Assembly: GCA_003245625.1 (NCBI GenBank)
Contig: QKCT01000043.1
Span: forward strand, 1 to 32,279
Direction of reading: 5' to 3'
From: Bacillota bacterium
GTDB taxonomy: Bacteria > Bacillota_I > Bacilli_A > Izemoplasmatales > Hujiaoplasmataceae
DNA: 32,279 bases
In this document: in pieces, positions 6,554 to 15,328 of the stretch
Numbering within the stretch: the stretch's first letter is position 1
How the letters are laid out: the number at the start of each line of letters is the position of its first letter
Program-made: the position numbers and the translations under genes
The notes under the pieces: model-generated
The model's input: the letters and a program-made list of their open reading frames with translations, nothing else
The model's database searches: none
Told to the model about the DNA's origin: nothing

Positions 6554-7669
6554 ATGATTTATCTCGACTATTCGGCGACAACACCGCCGGATCCTCGCGT
6601 CTTAGACGCGTATCAATTGTTCAATCAGGAATACTTTGGAAATCCCAATTCAACGCATGAGTTGGGGCTTTTAGCGAATCATCAAATCGAAAAAGCATCC
6701 AAAGAAATTCTCTCAATCTTGAATGTTGAACATTACGAGGTTATCTATACGTCAGGAGCAACCGAAGCGAATAATCTTGCTTTAAAAGGTTATGCCTATC
6801 AAAATGCTCATAAAGGCAAGCATATCATTACCTCTCCGTATGAACATTCTTCTGTTACAACGGTTTTGAATTACTTAGCAAAACAAGGATATGAAATCGA
6901 TGTTTTAGATATCGATAAACAAGGAAAAGTAGATTTGGTGGAATTACGTGATTTGATTCGTGAGGACACTATATTGGTTTCCATTGGTATGGTGAATTCC
7001 GAACTTGGAATTTTACAAGATATGGAAGCAATCAAAGAAATCATAGCCGAACACGAAGATGTAGTGCTTCATAGTGATATGACGCAAGCAATCGGGAAAG
7101 TAAAAGTCGATTTAAAAGGGATTGATCTAATCACCTTCTCAGCTCATAAATTCTATGGGTTGAAAGGAATTGGTGCGCTTTTGAGACGCAAAGACATTCT
7201 CTTGGAACCAGTTATTCATGGTGGCAAATCCAATAGTATGTTTCGCGGAGGAACACCGCCTGTCCCATTGATGAATAGCCTTGCTGTCGCTTTGCGATTC
7301 GCGACCAAAGACTTCAGTAAAAAAATCGAACATATTAAACAACTGAATTTGTATCTGAAAGATCGTCTAGGTCAAATCAAAAATAGTAAGATCAATGGAG
7401 TTGACGCGATACCACAAATCCTAAATGTCTCTTTTTTAGGAGTGCCTGCCGAAACCCTACATCATGAATTGAGTAAACGCAAAATCTATGTTTCTACTCA
7501 AACTGCTTGTAGTTCAGAAAGTAGTTATTCCATTACGGTCAAACGAATTACTGGATCAGATGAAAGAGCTAAAACCAGTATTCGGATTTCTTTATCTCAC
7601 TTAACAAAAAAACAAGAAATCGATGATTTTATCGATGCACTCTTGGAGGTACTCGATGAAAATCGTTAG
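6554..7669 (+). CDS. Cysteine desulfurase (NifS/IscS-like)
   Basis: A 371-residue PLP enzyme that converts cysteine to alanine and passes on the sulfur as a persulfide, for iron-sulfur clusters or thiolated tRNA. The start LDYSATTPP, the GATEANNLAL stretch (68-78), H98 that stacks on PLP, the Schiff-base lysine in SAHKFYG (K199) and the mobile catalytic cysteine in QTACSS (C319) are all present. The loop after C319 is of the longer NifS/IscS kind, not SufS. A ribosome binding site GAGGTG lies at 6543-6548. No IscU, SufU or ThiI gene adjoins; instead two thiol-redox genes overlap it downstream, which points to a link with disulfide or persulfide chemistry. Confidence 0.94.
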   Translation: MIYLDYSATTPPDPRVLDAYQLFNQEYFGNPNSTHELGLLANHQIEKASKEILSILNVEHYEVIYTSGATEANNLALKGYAYQNAHKGKHIITSPYEHSSVTTVLNYLAKQGYEIDVLDIDKQGKVDLVELRDLIREDTILVSIGMVNSELGILQDMEAIKEIIAEHEDVVLHSDMTQAIGKVKVDLKGIDLITFSAHKFYGLKGIGALLRRKDILLEPVIHGGKSNSMFRGGTPPVPLMNSLAVALRFATKDFSKKIEHIKQLNLYLKDRLGQIKNSKINGVDAIPQILNVSFLGVPAETLHHELSKRKIYVSTQTACSSESSYSITVKRITGSDERAKTSIRISLSHLTKKQEIDDFIDALLEVLDENR

Positions 7670-7925
7670 AGTAACCGCAATGTGGTGTATGAGTTGTTTG
7701 GCAATGAAAAAGGTCTGGAAAAAGGTTTTTGCGGAATTTGATGACATCGAAATCATTGATTTTGATTTTGATATGGACCAAGAACGGATTGAATCCTATC
7801 AGATTGGCAAGGTTCTGCCGGAGTTGATTGTCTTTCAAAACGAGAAAGAAGTAGGACGGATCATCGGAGAAAAGTCCAAACATCAGTTGTTTCAGATTCT
7901 AGAGGAGTTCCATGAAAACAATTAG
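7656..7925 (+). CDS. Small thioredoxin-like protein
   Basis: An 89-residue cytoplasmic protein of thioredoxin fold. The redox motif MWCMSC (C11, C14) comes straight after the first strand, and a later LPELIVFQNEKEVGRIIG stretch holds the expected proline-preceded strand and hairpin. It is shorter than classical thioredoxin (about 105 residues), and its active site differs from WCGPC. The start at 7656 follows GGAGGT (7645-7650) and lies inside the end of the desulfurase gene, overlapping by 14 bases; its own end overlaps the next gene by 14 bases. It may shuttle electrons or persulfide between the desulfurase and the membrane protein encoded next, which is an inference from gene order. Confidence 0.82.
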   Translation: MKIVRVTAMWCMSCLAMKKVWKKVFAEFDDIEIIDFDFDMDQERIESYQIGKVLPELIVFQNEKEVGRIIGEKSKHQLFQILEEFHENN

Positions 7926-9102
7926 AAATTTACTGCTTATCATTCTATTGGGATTGATCATCAGTCCCTTTTTCCAACAAGTAAAGGCGGAAGAACATAT
8001 CGACCTTTACTTTTTTCATAGTGATTTCTGCTTGAATTGCCGTGAAATTGAGACATTCTTAGAGCAAATTGAATTGGACTATACGAATGTTGTGGTCCAC
8101 CGATATGAAATCAGTGATTCATCAAATTATGAATTATACCAAGAAGTAGCGAAAACATTTAAATTACCTCAAGCAGTTCCAATTGTCGCTATTGGCGGAA
8201 TTGGAATGACTTATTCTGAGAATATGACACAAGATATTGAAGATACGATTATTCGTTATTCCGAGCATTATTATCGTACAGATATCGTCGACAAAGTGAT
8301 CAATGGTGAAACCGTTTTGGTTACCGACTTTGATACGTTGGAACGAAAAACGATTCAGATTCCTTTTATCGGTGAAGTGGAATTGGAGTCTGTATCAATT
8401 TTAGTCGCAGCGATATTCCTTGGTTTTAGCGACGGATTTAATCCTTGTGCGATGTGGGTTTTGGTTTTCTTAATCACAATGCTAATTGATCAAAACGATC
8501 GAAAACGGATGTGGATTATCGGCTTTACGTTCTTATTTGTGACAGCTGCAATGTATTATCTCATCATGGTGGTTTGGTTAAGTCTATCTCAGTTTTCGAT
8601 TTCTGCTCAATGGATGCGTTACCCTGTTGGGGCGTTCGCCTTCCTGTTTGGAGTTTATCAAATCATTCGGTTTATGCAGAAACGAAAAGAAGAAGCTGGT
8701 TGTGAGGTGACGGATCAAGAAAGCAAATCAAAGATCATGAAGCGAATTCGGACGATTACAGCGAAACGAAACATCTTTTTAGCGATTGCTGGCGTAGCTG
8801 TATTGTCGATTTCTGTGAATCTAATCGATTTAGCTTGTTCTGTTGCATTGCCATTATCTTTTACTCAACTATTGGCATACAATAGTCCATCCTTCCAAAT
8901 CAGCTTATTCTATCTTGCGATATATGTATTCTTCTTTATGTTGATTCCGCTAATCATTTTTACTATCGCAATGGTCACGATGAAAGTGACAGGTATCACC
9001 AGTAAATATGCAAAGATTGCCACTTTTATCGGTGGTATCATCATGACAATTATTGGATTTTTATTGTTATTTTTCCCAAATATTATAATGTTTAACTTCT
9101 AA
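7912..9102 (+). CDS. Exported thioredoxin-like domain fused to a CcdA/DsbD-type membrane reductant conduit
   Basis: A 396-residue fusion. A signal-like hydrophobic N-terminus (residues 5-20, followed by VKAEE) precedes a thioredoxin/glutaredoxin-like domain (about 27-125) with the motif FCLNC (C40, C43), which would face outside. From about 160 onward six hydrophobic segments form a CcdA-like core, with one cysteine in DGFNPCAMW (C179) and its partner in LIDLACSVALP (C309). These two are spaced as in transmembrane disulfide carriers. Such proteins pass electrons from cytoplasmic thioredoxin to extracytoplasmic thiols. Thus the protein could both accept electrons from the small thioredoxin-like protein encoded upstream and deliver them through its own exported domain. 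GAGGAG at about 7902-7907 supports the start. Confidence 0.85.
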   Translation: MKTIRNLLLIILLGLIISPFFQQVKAEEHIDLYFFHSDFCLNCREIETFLEQIELDYTNVVVHRYEISDSSNYELYQEVAKTFKLPQAVPIVAIGGIGMTYSENMTQDIEDTIIRYSEHYYRTDIVDKVINGETVLVTDFDTLERKTIQIPFIGEVELESVSILVAAIFLGFSDGFNPCAMWVLVFLITMLIDQNDRKRMWIIGFTFLFVTAAMYYLIMVVWLSLSQFSISAQWMRYPVGAFAFLFGVYQIIRFMQKRKEEAGCEVTDQESKSKIMKRIRTITAKRNIFLAIAGVAVLSISVNLIDLACSVALPLSFTQLLAYNSPSFQISLFYLAIYVFFFMLIPLIIFTIAMVTMKVTGITSKYAKIATFIGGIIMTIIGFLLLFFPNIIMFNF

Positions 9103-9124
9103 AATTACAATCATTATTATCGTT

Positions 9125-9150
9125 AGAGCCCTATATAAAGGGCTCTTTTA
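9125..9150 (+). terminator. Rho-independent terminator after the CcdA-like fusion gene
   Basis: AGAGCCC (9125-9131) pairs with GGGCTCT (9140-9146), followed by a T-rich run. Confidence 0.85.
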
Positions 9151-9177
9151 TTTTCTCACAGAAAATTCACAAAAATA

Positions 9178-9204
9178 TTGGCACTCAACACTTGACACTG
9201 CTAA
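9178..9204 (+). promoter_or_regulatory. CIRCE operator 1 (HrcA site)
   Basis: TTGGCACTC (9178-9186), a 9-base spacer and CACTGCTAA (9196-9204). Against the consensus TTAGCACTC-N9-GAGTGCTAA the left arm has one mismatch and the right arm two. It overlaps the -35 of the Hsp20 promoter. Confidence 0.7.
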
Positions 9205-9219
9205 AATATATGATATAAT
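9192..9219 (+). promoter_or_regulatory. Promoter of the Hsp20 gene
   Basis: TTGACA (9192-9197), a 16-bp spacer and TATAAT (9214-9219), set between the two CIRCE elements. Confidence 0.8.
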
Positions 9220-9223
9220 AAAG

Positions 9224-9250
9224 TTGTCACTCGGGTTGGTAGAGTGCTAA
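9224..9250 (+). promoter_or_regulatory. CIRCE operator 2 (HrcA site)
   Basis: TTGTCACTC (9224-9232), spacer GGGTTGGTA, GAGTGCTAA (9242-9250). The right arm is a perfect consensus match and the left arm matches 7 of 9. It covers the predicted transcription start just after the -10. Confidence 0.88.
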
Positions 9251-9279
9251 TTCTAAATAATATTATAGGAGGTATGGTT

Positions 9280-9702
9280 ATGACTAAATTAGTAAAAACC
9301 AATAATATGTTCCCAATTTTTAATGATATTTTTGATGACTTTTTCACCACAAACACTTCTCGCAGACCTTCCATTTCCAGTTTGAAAACAGATATTTTGG
9401 AAGTCGATAACGGATACGAACTAAATATCGATGTTCCGGGATTCGGAAAAGAAGATATCAAGATTCAACTTGACAAAGGATATTTGACAATCGAAGCGAA
9501 AAAGGAAGAAGTGAAGGAAGACGAGAACAAACACTATGTAAGACGCGAACGTTTTACAGGGACTTGTGCAAGAAGCTTCTATGTTGGTGACGATATTCAA
9601 GAAGAAGACATCAAAGCGAAGTATGAAAAAGGAATCTTAAATTTGTTCATTCCAAAAGAGGGAACAAACAAGAAAGAAACAAAGTATATTTCCATCGACT
9701 AA
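9280..9702 (+). CDS. Small heat shock protein, Hsp20/alpha-crystallin family
   Basis: A 140-residue ATP-independent chaperone that holds unfolding proteins in the cytoplasm. Its alpha-crystallin domain spans about residues 35-125: LKTDILEVDNGYELNIDVPG, LTIEAKKEE, YVRRERFTGTCARSF and the GILNLFIPK strand are characteristic. A terminal YISID supplies an I-x-I type oligomerisation motif. AGGAGG at 9267-9272 places the start at 9280; an ATG at 9274 lies too close, and an in-frame ATG at 9244 falls inside the second CIRCE operator. The double CIRCE indicates strong repression by HrcA and induction by heat or misfolding. Many Hsp20 genes are controlled otherwise, so this arrangement is informative. 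Confidence 0.96.
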   Translation: MTKLVKTNNMFPIFNDIFDDFFTTNTSRRPSISSLKTDILEVDNGYELNIDVPGFGKEDIKIQLDKGYLTIEAKKEEVKEDENKHYVRRERFTGTCARSFYVGDDIQEEDIKAKYEKGILNLFIPKEGTNKKETKYISID

Positions 9703-9706
9703 AAGG

Positions 9707-9734
9707 AACTCTCATTTTGAGAGTTTCTTTTTTT
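9707..9734 (+). terminator. Rho-independent terminator after Hsp20
   Basis: AACTCTC (9707-9713), a 5-base loop and GAGAGTT (9719-9725) form a perfect stem followed by a T-rich run. Confidence 0.85.
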
Positions 9735-9741
9735 CAACGCC

Positions 9742-9769
9742 TTAAAATAACCAAAGAATATGGTATAAT
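9742..9769 (+). promoter_or_regulatory. Probable promoter of addB-addA
   Basis: A perfect TATAAT (9764-9769) lies 27 bases before the addB start. The -35 (TTAAAA, 9742-9747, 16 bp away) is weak. Confidence 0.55.
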
Positions 9770-9796
9770 AGAGGAAATAAAGAAAGGCGCGATGTC

Positions 9797-12067
9797 ATGC
9801 TTTGGGATAGTGAAAGATCTTTGATTTTCTGTGATCAACAAGCAAAAAACAAAATTCTTCGTCAAATGAGTGATCAATCACTCTTTTTCGATATCAAGTT
9901 TATCGATCCTTTACATCTTTACGGTAGTTTATCGCACCGTTATTTTTTCTTTTTGAAAGAGCAATTCTCTTATGCTTACGATCATGCAAAGCAATTGATC
10001 CCTTATTTCGATTATATCGATATTGAAGCCAATTATCATTCCGAAGCATTGAAGACAATGCAACAAATAAAAATTCGTTTATTGGCTACGGAAATTTATC
10101 AAAGTAGACCGAGTGAAGTCTTTCATAACAGAGTGATAGGTCGAGTCCATCATATGCCAATACCGTCCCTTTTCGGGAAGAATGAAATGGAAATTTCACT
10201 TTGGGAGAAATCGACTTCACCGATTCGTTTGGTACATACAGAAAACGATCATCAAGCTGCGTATGCGGTATATGAAGAAGTTGTTGCTTTGCTGGAGAAG
10301 AATGTACCAATTGATCGAATCAAGATTCTAAACGCGAAACCAACGGATGAGTATACCCTAACAAAACTCTTTCAAGATAGTTCAATCCCAACCAGTTCAA
10401 CGAGAAAAGAACGATTATCTTCAATCCCAGAAGTGATTGATTTGATTCGAGCGTTACAAAACAATGGATATTCAGCTTTTTTGGAAAAACTTGAAACGTG
10501 TTCTCGTGATACAAAAGAAGCAGTAATACGTTTGTTAAACCTCTATTTGGAAGAAGATATTAGAAACCATCCCAATATTTTAGTGAGATTATTGGAAGAA
10601 GCATCACTTTCAATCACTCATTATCGTGGATGCGTTACATTTCAGTCATTGAACGAAGTCGACGTGCCAAAAGAGAATTATTATCTGGTACTGCACTACA
10701 CCCTCGATGATTTTGTTGATACCCTTTTGGAGCACCCCTATTTATCCGCTTCTGAAATAGAAGAAATCGGATATCCTAGTTTAGATGAAATCAATGAGTA
10801 TCAAGAACAAAAAAGAAAGGATTTTCTAGCCGAAACAGAACATATTACTTTGTTCTTTTCAGCTTATTCCGACCACGAAAACATTCCAAGTGATATTGTG
10901 GTAGATCGTTTGATTATCGAAGAAAACTATCGCTATCAAATCAAAGAAAAGACCTATTTAAAGCACTTATCTGCGTTAGAATTTGCGAAAGCAAAATATG
11001 ATTTGGATACCTATTATTTAGAACGATTGGATTATCCTTTGCTTGCTCAAACATTCGCCAAAGACTATCGCCTTTATAACCACGCATTTACTGGTATCTA
11101 TCAAGAGGATTTGAAAGATCTCTTACAGAAAAACAATACACTTACCGGAGCGAAGATTGAAAGTTATCATTTATGTCAATTTCAATTCTTGCTGAAATAT
11201 CTTTTAAAACTAGGGAACGTGGCTCCTTCACCAAGTCAATTCTTAGGAACATTGACGCACTCTGTATTGGAACAATCTATTCATAATAATTCTTTTGACC
11301 TGGAAGATGTCGTAATGACTTCCTTTGATTTCCCAGAAGAAGAAAAATACAAAGAAACAATTTATCGAAAAGCTTTATTACAGGAATTACAGAAAATTTT
11401 GCCGATCTTTATCGATTTTCACCAAAAGACAAAGTTTAATGAAATCGAGACAGAAATCAACTTCAAATTACCTTACCAAGATTTTTATATTACTGGTATC
11501 ATCGACAAGGCTATGGTCTTTCAAACTTCTGAAGAAAATCAATATTTTGTTCTGGTTGATTATAAGATTGGCGAGAAGGACTTTTATTTGGAAGAATTTC
11601 AAGAAGGTAGAACATTACAACTACCTCTTTATCTCTATGCTTTCATGACCATGAATCCACATGCGAAACCTGCTGGGCTGTATTATCAAACCACAGGAGT
11701 AGGAAGATATAAAAAGATGGAGAATGCGATTGAGACCTCATTCCAACTGAAAGGAATCTCTTTAGAAAGCGCAGCTGTATTACAAGCGCTTGATGAAGAT
11801 TTGACTCATCTTCGATCTGCGAAATTGAAGAAAGATGAAACGTTCACGAAATACTCCAAAGTATTGAATCAAGCAGATTTTATCGCAATGAAATATAGCA
11901 TGGAGAAACAAATTGACGCAATGATTCAAAACCTTAAAGCTGGAAGATTTGAAATCAATCCACTACCTAGTTATGGCAAGAAAAAGGATTCTATTTCCTG
12001 CGAATACTGTGACTTTAGAGCTTTATGTTATAACAAAAACAAAAACTTGGGAGGTGAAGAAGAATGA
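9797..12067 (+). CDS. addB: AddB-like subunit of the AddAB helicase-nuclease (shortened)
   Basis: A 756-residue protein pairing with AddA to resect double-strand breaks for RecA loading. The C-terminal RecB-type nuclease is intact: H488, D570 in TGIIDKAM, D588 and K590 in VDYKIG, and QLPLY. The four iron-sulfur cysteines typical of AddB are present: C460 in SYHLCQFQF, plus C735, C738 and C744 in CEYCDFRALC. The protein is far shorter than usual AddB (about 1150), and the N-terminus has no GxxGxGKS Walker A, so it cannot be an ATPase. The helicase-like part is much reduced. The start at 9797 has AAAGG at a rather wide spacing, and a nearby ATG (9792) is in another frame that closes at once. 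Its TGA overlaps the addA start by four bases. Confidence 0.88.
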   Translation: MLWDSERSLIFCDQQAKNKILRQMSDQSLFFDIKFIDPLHLYGSLSHRYFFFLKEQFSYAYDHAKQLIPYFDYIDIEANYHSEALKTMQQIKIRLLATEIYQSRPSEVFHNRVIGRVHHMPIPSLFGKNEMEISLWEKSTSPIRLVHTENDHQAAYAVYEEVVALLEKNVPIDRIKILNAKPTDEYTLTKLFQDSSIPTSSTRKERLSSIPEVIDLIRALQNNGYSAFLEKLETCSRDTKEAVIRLLNLYLEEDIRNHPNILVRLLEEASLSITHYRGCVTFQSLNEVDVPKENYYLVLHYTLDDFVDTLLEHPYLSASEIEEIGYPSLDEINEYQEQKRKDFLAETEHITLFFSAYSDHENIPSDIVVDRLIIEENYRYQIKEKTYLKHLSALEFAKAKYDLDTYYLERLDYPLLAQTFAKDYRLYNHAFTGIYQEDLKDLLQKNNTLTGAKIESYHLCQFQFLLKYLLKLGNVAPSPSQFLGTLTHSVLEQSIHNNSFDLEDVVMTSFDFPEEEKYKETIYRKALLQELQKILPIFIDFHQKTKFNEIETEINFKLPYQDFYITGIIDKAMVFQTSEENQYFVLVDYKIGEKDFYLEEFQEGRTLQLPLYLYAFMTMNPHAKPAGLYYQTTGVGRYKKMENAIETSFQLKGISLESAAVLQALDEDLTHLRSAKLKKDETFTKYSKVLNQADFIAMKYSMEKQIDAMIQNLKAGRFEINPLPSYGKKKDSISCEYCDFRALCYNKNKNLGGEEE

Positions 12068-15000
12068 AATTCACACCATCTCAAAAACAAGCTATCGAAA
12101 AAAGAAAAACCAATATTTTGGTCTCTGCTGGAGCTGGATCGGGAAAAACTGGAGTCTTAAAAGAACGCGTTATAAGCTACCTCAAAGAAGGGATTCATAT
12201 CGATGAGTTAATTATTTTAACCTTCACGAACGCTGCCGCTTTTGAAATGAAGAGTAGAATCCTTCAGGCAATCCAGAAAGAACCTTCCTTAGAAGCAGAA
12301 AAGAAGCGCATGAATCGAGCAATTATTTCCACCTTCGACGCCTTTTGTTTGCGCCTTGTTAAACAATATCACTATTTATTAGATTTACCAAAAGATATTA
12401 CCATTAGCGATAAAATCATGTTGGAGAGTTTAGAACAGGAGACCATCGAGTCCGTTCTAAGGGATTACTACAAATCATCTGATTTGGAATTTGAAAAATT
12501 GGTTCTTTCTCTTTTTCAACGCTCCGATGCATTGATTGTACAAACTGTAAAGTCATTAACAAAAGCTTTACTGAAAGAACCCAATCATCAAGCTTTTGTT
12601 CGAAATTATCGGGAGAACTATTTAACACCTTCAAAAAGAGAACAAGCCTTTACTCTGTTCCATCAAATGCTTTCCGATCTGGTTTGGGATGCAAAACCAA
12701 TGTTGTCTGAGTTGAATAAGGAACTAGCACCGAGTAAGAATGAGAAGATTCAAATTTTTTTACATGATTTACAGGAACGATCAAAATCGTTGTTTCAAAC
12801 AGAAGATTTTGATTCTTTTGCGCACTCTCTCATGACTATTGAATTCCCAAGAAAGCCAACATTGAAAGAGGATGACGCTTCAAAAGACTCATTAGAGCGT
12901 TATTATGATTCATATAAAAATCAAATACGTAAAGCAAAAACGATTTTAGAAGATATCCAAGCCATTACCAAAGAGCAGATCCTCAAGAATCACCAAAAAA
13001 CAGATTGGATGGTTTTGAAGTTACTAGAGATTGCGAGTACAGTAGTGGATCGTTTTACAAGCAGCAAAGCAGAAAGAGAAATTTTTACTTTTTCTGATAT
13101 CATGGAATTCGCTACGAATTTACTTAAAAAACACCCAGAAATCGCGAAAATATATCAAGAAAACATCGTTGAAATCATGATTGACGAATATCAAGATACC
13201 AATGATTTACAGGAAGATTTCATCTCTTTGATAGCGAAGGATAATCTCTTTATGGTCGGCGATATGAAACAATCAATTTATGGATTTCGAGATGCGAATC
13301 CAAAAAACTTCTTGTCGAGGTACCATCAATATAAGAATAGTCAAAACGGAATAGCGATTGATTTGCGGGAAAACTTCCGGTCACGTAAGCAAATTTTATC
13401 TGACATCAATAAAACGTTCCACCATACCATGTCAGAGAAAATCGGTGGAATCGATTATCAAGATGGACAAAGTCTAGTCTACGGTCTTCTTTCCTATGAA
13501 GCCGAGATTCCTGAATTAACATACGGTATTGAACTGATCGGTTATGATTATGATGAAATCAAAGAAAATCAACATGATACCGATCGAGCAACGATTGAAG
13601 CATATCGATTGATAAGCGATATTAAACAGCGAATTCAGAAGAAAGAAATGGTTTTTGATCTATCAGACAACGATTTCAGACCAATCCAATATCGTGATAT
13701 TGCGATATTAATGGATCGCGCTACAGACTTTGAAAAATTATCCAAATTACTATCCAAACACAATATTCCAGTCAACTTATATAGCGACGAACCGTTCATT
13801 GACAGCCCAGAAATGTTGTTTCTATCCTCTTACCTGTCATTTCTTCATTCCCTTAGGGATATGGAATATGCGAAAGATCATTTGAAATCTTCCTTCTATT
13901 CGATTGCGAGATCATTCGTGTATCAATACAAGGATGAGGATATCATCCATGTTTTGAATCAAGAAGGGGGATTTCTAGAGAACTTATCCCGTAATCCTCT
14001 TTTTGATAAACTGGTGCAGAATGCGAAAGATCTCGTTCAAATATTGGAATTTACACCAACCAAAGCATTTGTCGAAAAAATCTATCAAACGACAAATTTA
14101 TATTCCGCATTGAAGTATTTGGAGAATCCAGCTAAGAAAGAAGAGAAACTGGACTATTTTGTACAAAATCTTGAAAACTTCAAACAGTTTACATTCGACG
14201 ATTTAGTGGGCTATTTGGAATGGCTTGACAGCAATCCTGATTTTGATATTGAATACTCACACACGAAGACTAATGTTGACGCTGTAAAACTGATGACAAT
14301 GCACAAATCCAAAGGGTTACAATTTCCGATTGTTTATCTGATGGGACTTGCAAAACAATTTAATTTCCAAGAAAACAAAGATTTCTTTATTTTTGATCGA
14401 CGATTCGGTTTGATTGCAAATGTCATCGATGAAGGGTATTATTCCTCCTTTGTAAGACATCTATACCTGCATCAATCCAAGCAAGAAGCGATATCAGAAC
14501 GAATTCGTTTGTTATATGTCGCATTTACAAGAGCGAAAGAGCATTTGATTCTATTAGCAGATACAAGCAAGTTGAAACCGCATATGGATGAACTGGGAGA
14601 AGACCTCTATATCCGTGATCAAATACGTCTTTCTTACCGCAGTTATTTGGATTTGTTATCTTCTACACCAATCAAATCCTACAGCAATCACTATCCATAT
14701 GAACCAATTGAAACAAACAATGTGGCAGATACAATACCAAATCATTCACAAACGATATCTGTTGATTCTTTTCACTTTCAAAAAGAAGAAGTTCAAAGCA
14801 AACGCTACTCAAAAACGGCGAAGACATTGATAGATGATGAAGTACTTTATGCAATGTCGTATGGGAATAAACTACATCATGAATTAGAAACCATCGATTA
14901 TCATCACTTTGATTTGTCTATGGAACGCCTTCACGATACAAGACTTAGAGCTTCGATGCAAGCATTGGCTAAAACAGAATGTCTTAATACGAAAGAATTG

Positions 15001-15249
15001 ATTCATGCATACAGTGAATTTGAATTTCTGCATAAATCGGATGGAATTTGGCGAAGCGGCATTATCGATTTATTAGTCGAATATGAAGAACGTTTTGTAA
15101 TCATCGATTTTAAAACGAAGAAGATTGAAGAAGAGGATTATGTGGAACAATTAAAAGGGTATCAAAAGCATATTGGGTCCTTGACTTCTAAGAAAGTGGA
15201 TTGTTACCTCTATTCCCTGTTAGACCATGATTTGAAACGAATTCTGTAA
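12064..15249 (+). CDS. addA: AddA subunit: UvrD-like helicase with RecB-type nuclease
   Basis: A 1061-residue ATP-driven 3'-5' helicase and nuclease acting on DNA ends. Helicase motifs in order are SAGAGSGKTG (21-30, Walker A), TFTNAAAFEMKSRI (motif Ia), DEYQDT (from D374, Walker B), GDMKQSIYGFRDA, LRENFRSR, VKLMTMHKSKGLQFPIVY and RLLYVAFTRAKEHL. The C-terminal nuclease has GNKLHHELE, D1002 in GIIDLL, D1015-F-K1017 in IIDFKTKK and QLKGY, so all catalytic residues are present. It is somewhat shorter than Bacillus AddA (about 1230). The ATG lies inside the end of addB (overlap of four bases), typical of tight stoichiometric coupling. RecA, which it serves, is encoded about 10 kb downstream. Confidence 0.96.
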   Translation: MKFTPSQKQAIEKRKTNILVSAGAGSGKTGVLKERVISYLKEGIHIDELIILTFTNAAAFEMKSRILQAIQKEPSLEAEKKRMNRAIISTFDAFCLRLVKQYHYLLDLPKDITISDKIMLESLEQETIESVLRDYYKSSDLEFEKLVLSLFQRSDALIVQTVKSLTKALLKEPNHQAFVRNYRENYLTPSKREQAFTLFHQMLSDLVWDAKPMLSELNKELAPSKNEKIQIFLHDLQERSKSLFQTEDFDSFAHSLMTIEFPRKPTLKEDDASKDSLERYYDSYKNQIRKAKTILEDIQAITKEQILKNHQKTDWMVLKLLEIASTVVDRFTSSKAEREIFTFSDIMEFATNLLKKHPEIAKIYQENIVEIMIDEYQDTNDLQEDFISLIAKDNLFMVGDMKQSIYGFRDANPKNFLSRYHQYKNSQNGIAIDLRENFRSRKQILSDINKTFHHTMSEKIGGIDYQDGQSLVYGLLSYEAEIPELTYGIELIGYDYDEIKENQHDTDRATIEAYRLISDIKQRIQKKEMVFDLSDNDFRPIQYRDIAILMDRATDFEKLSKLLSKHNIPVNLYSDEPFIDSPEMLFLSSYLSFLHSLRDMEYAKDHLKSSFYSIARSFVYQYKDEDIIHVLNQEGGFLENLSRNPLFDKLVQNAKDLVQILEFTPTKAFVEKIYQTTNLYSALKYLENPAKKEEKLDYFVQNLENFKQFTFDDLVGYLEWLDSNPDFDIEYSHTKTNVDAVKLMTMHKSKGLQFPIVYLMGLAKQFNFQENKDFFIFDRRFGLIANVIDEGYYSSFVRHLYLHQSKQEAISERIRLLYVAFTRAKEHLILLADTSKLKPHMDELGEDLYIRDQIRLSYRSYLDLLSSTPIKSYSNHYPYEPIETNNVADTIPNHSQTISVDSFHFQKEEVQSKRYSKTAKTLIDDEVLYAMSYGNKLHHELETIDYHHFDLSMERLHDTRLRASMQALAKTECLNTKELIHAYSEFEFLHKSDGIWRSGIIDLLVEYEERFVIIDFKTKKIEEEDYVEQLKGYQKHIGSLTSKKVDCYLYSLLDHDLKRIL

Positions 15250-15264
15250 AAAATAAATTATCGC

Positions 15265-15294
15265 TTGCAAGGTTTGGATTAAATGTATTACAAT
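15265..15294 (+). promoter_or_regulatory. Promoter of the Sel1-repeat/queH unit
   Basis: TTGCAA (15265-15270), an 18-bp spacer and TACAAT (15289-15294) lie about 35 bases before the first Sel1-repeat gene. No terminator hairpin is seen after addA. Confidence 0.6.
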
Positions 15295-15328
15295 AAATAT
15301 AACTTATTTCTAAGAAAGGAGCATTCGC

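Noticed and set aside
9244-9279. Longer N-terminus for Hsp20 from ATG 9244
   Set aside because: That ATG lies inside the second CIRCE operator near the predicted transcript start; AGGAGG at 9267-9272 fits the start at 9280.
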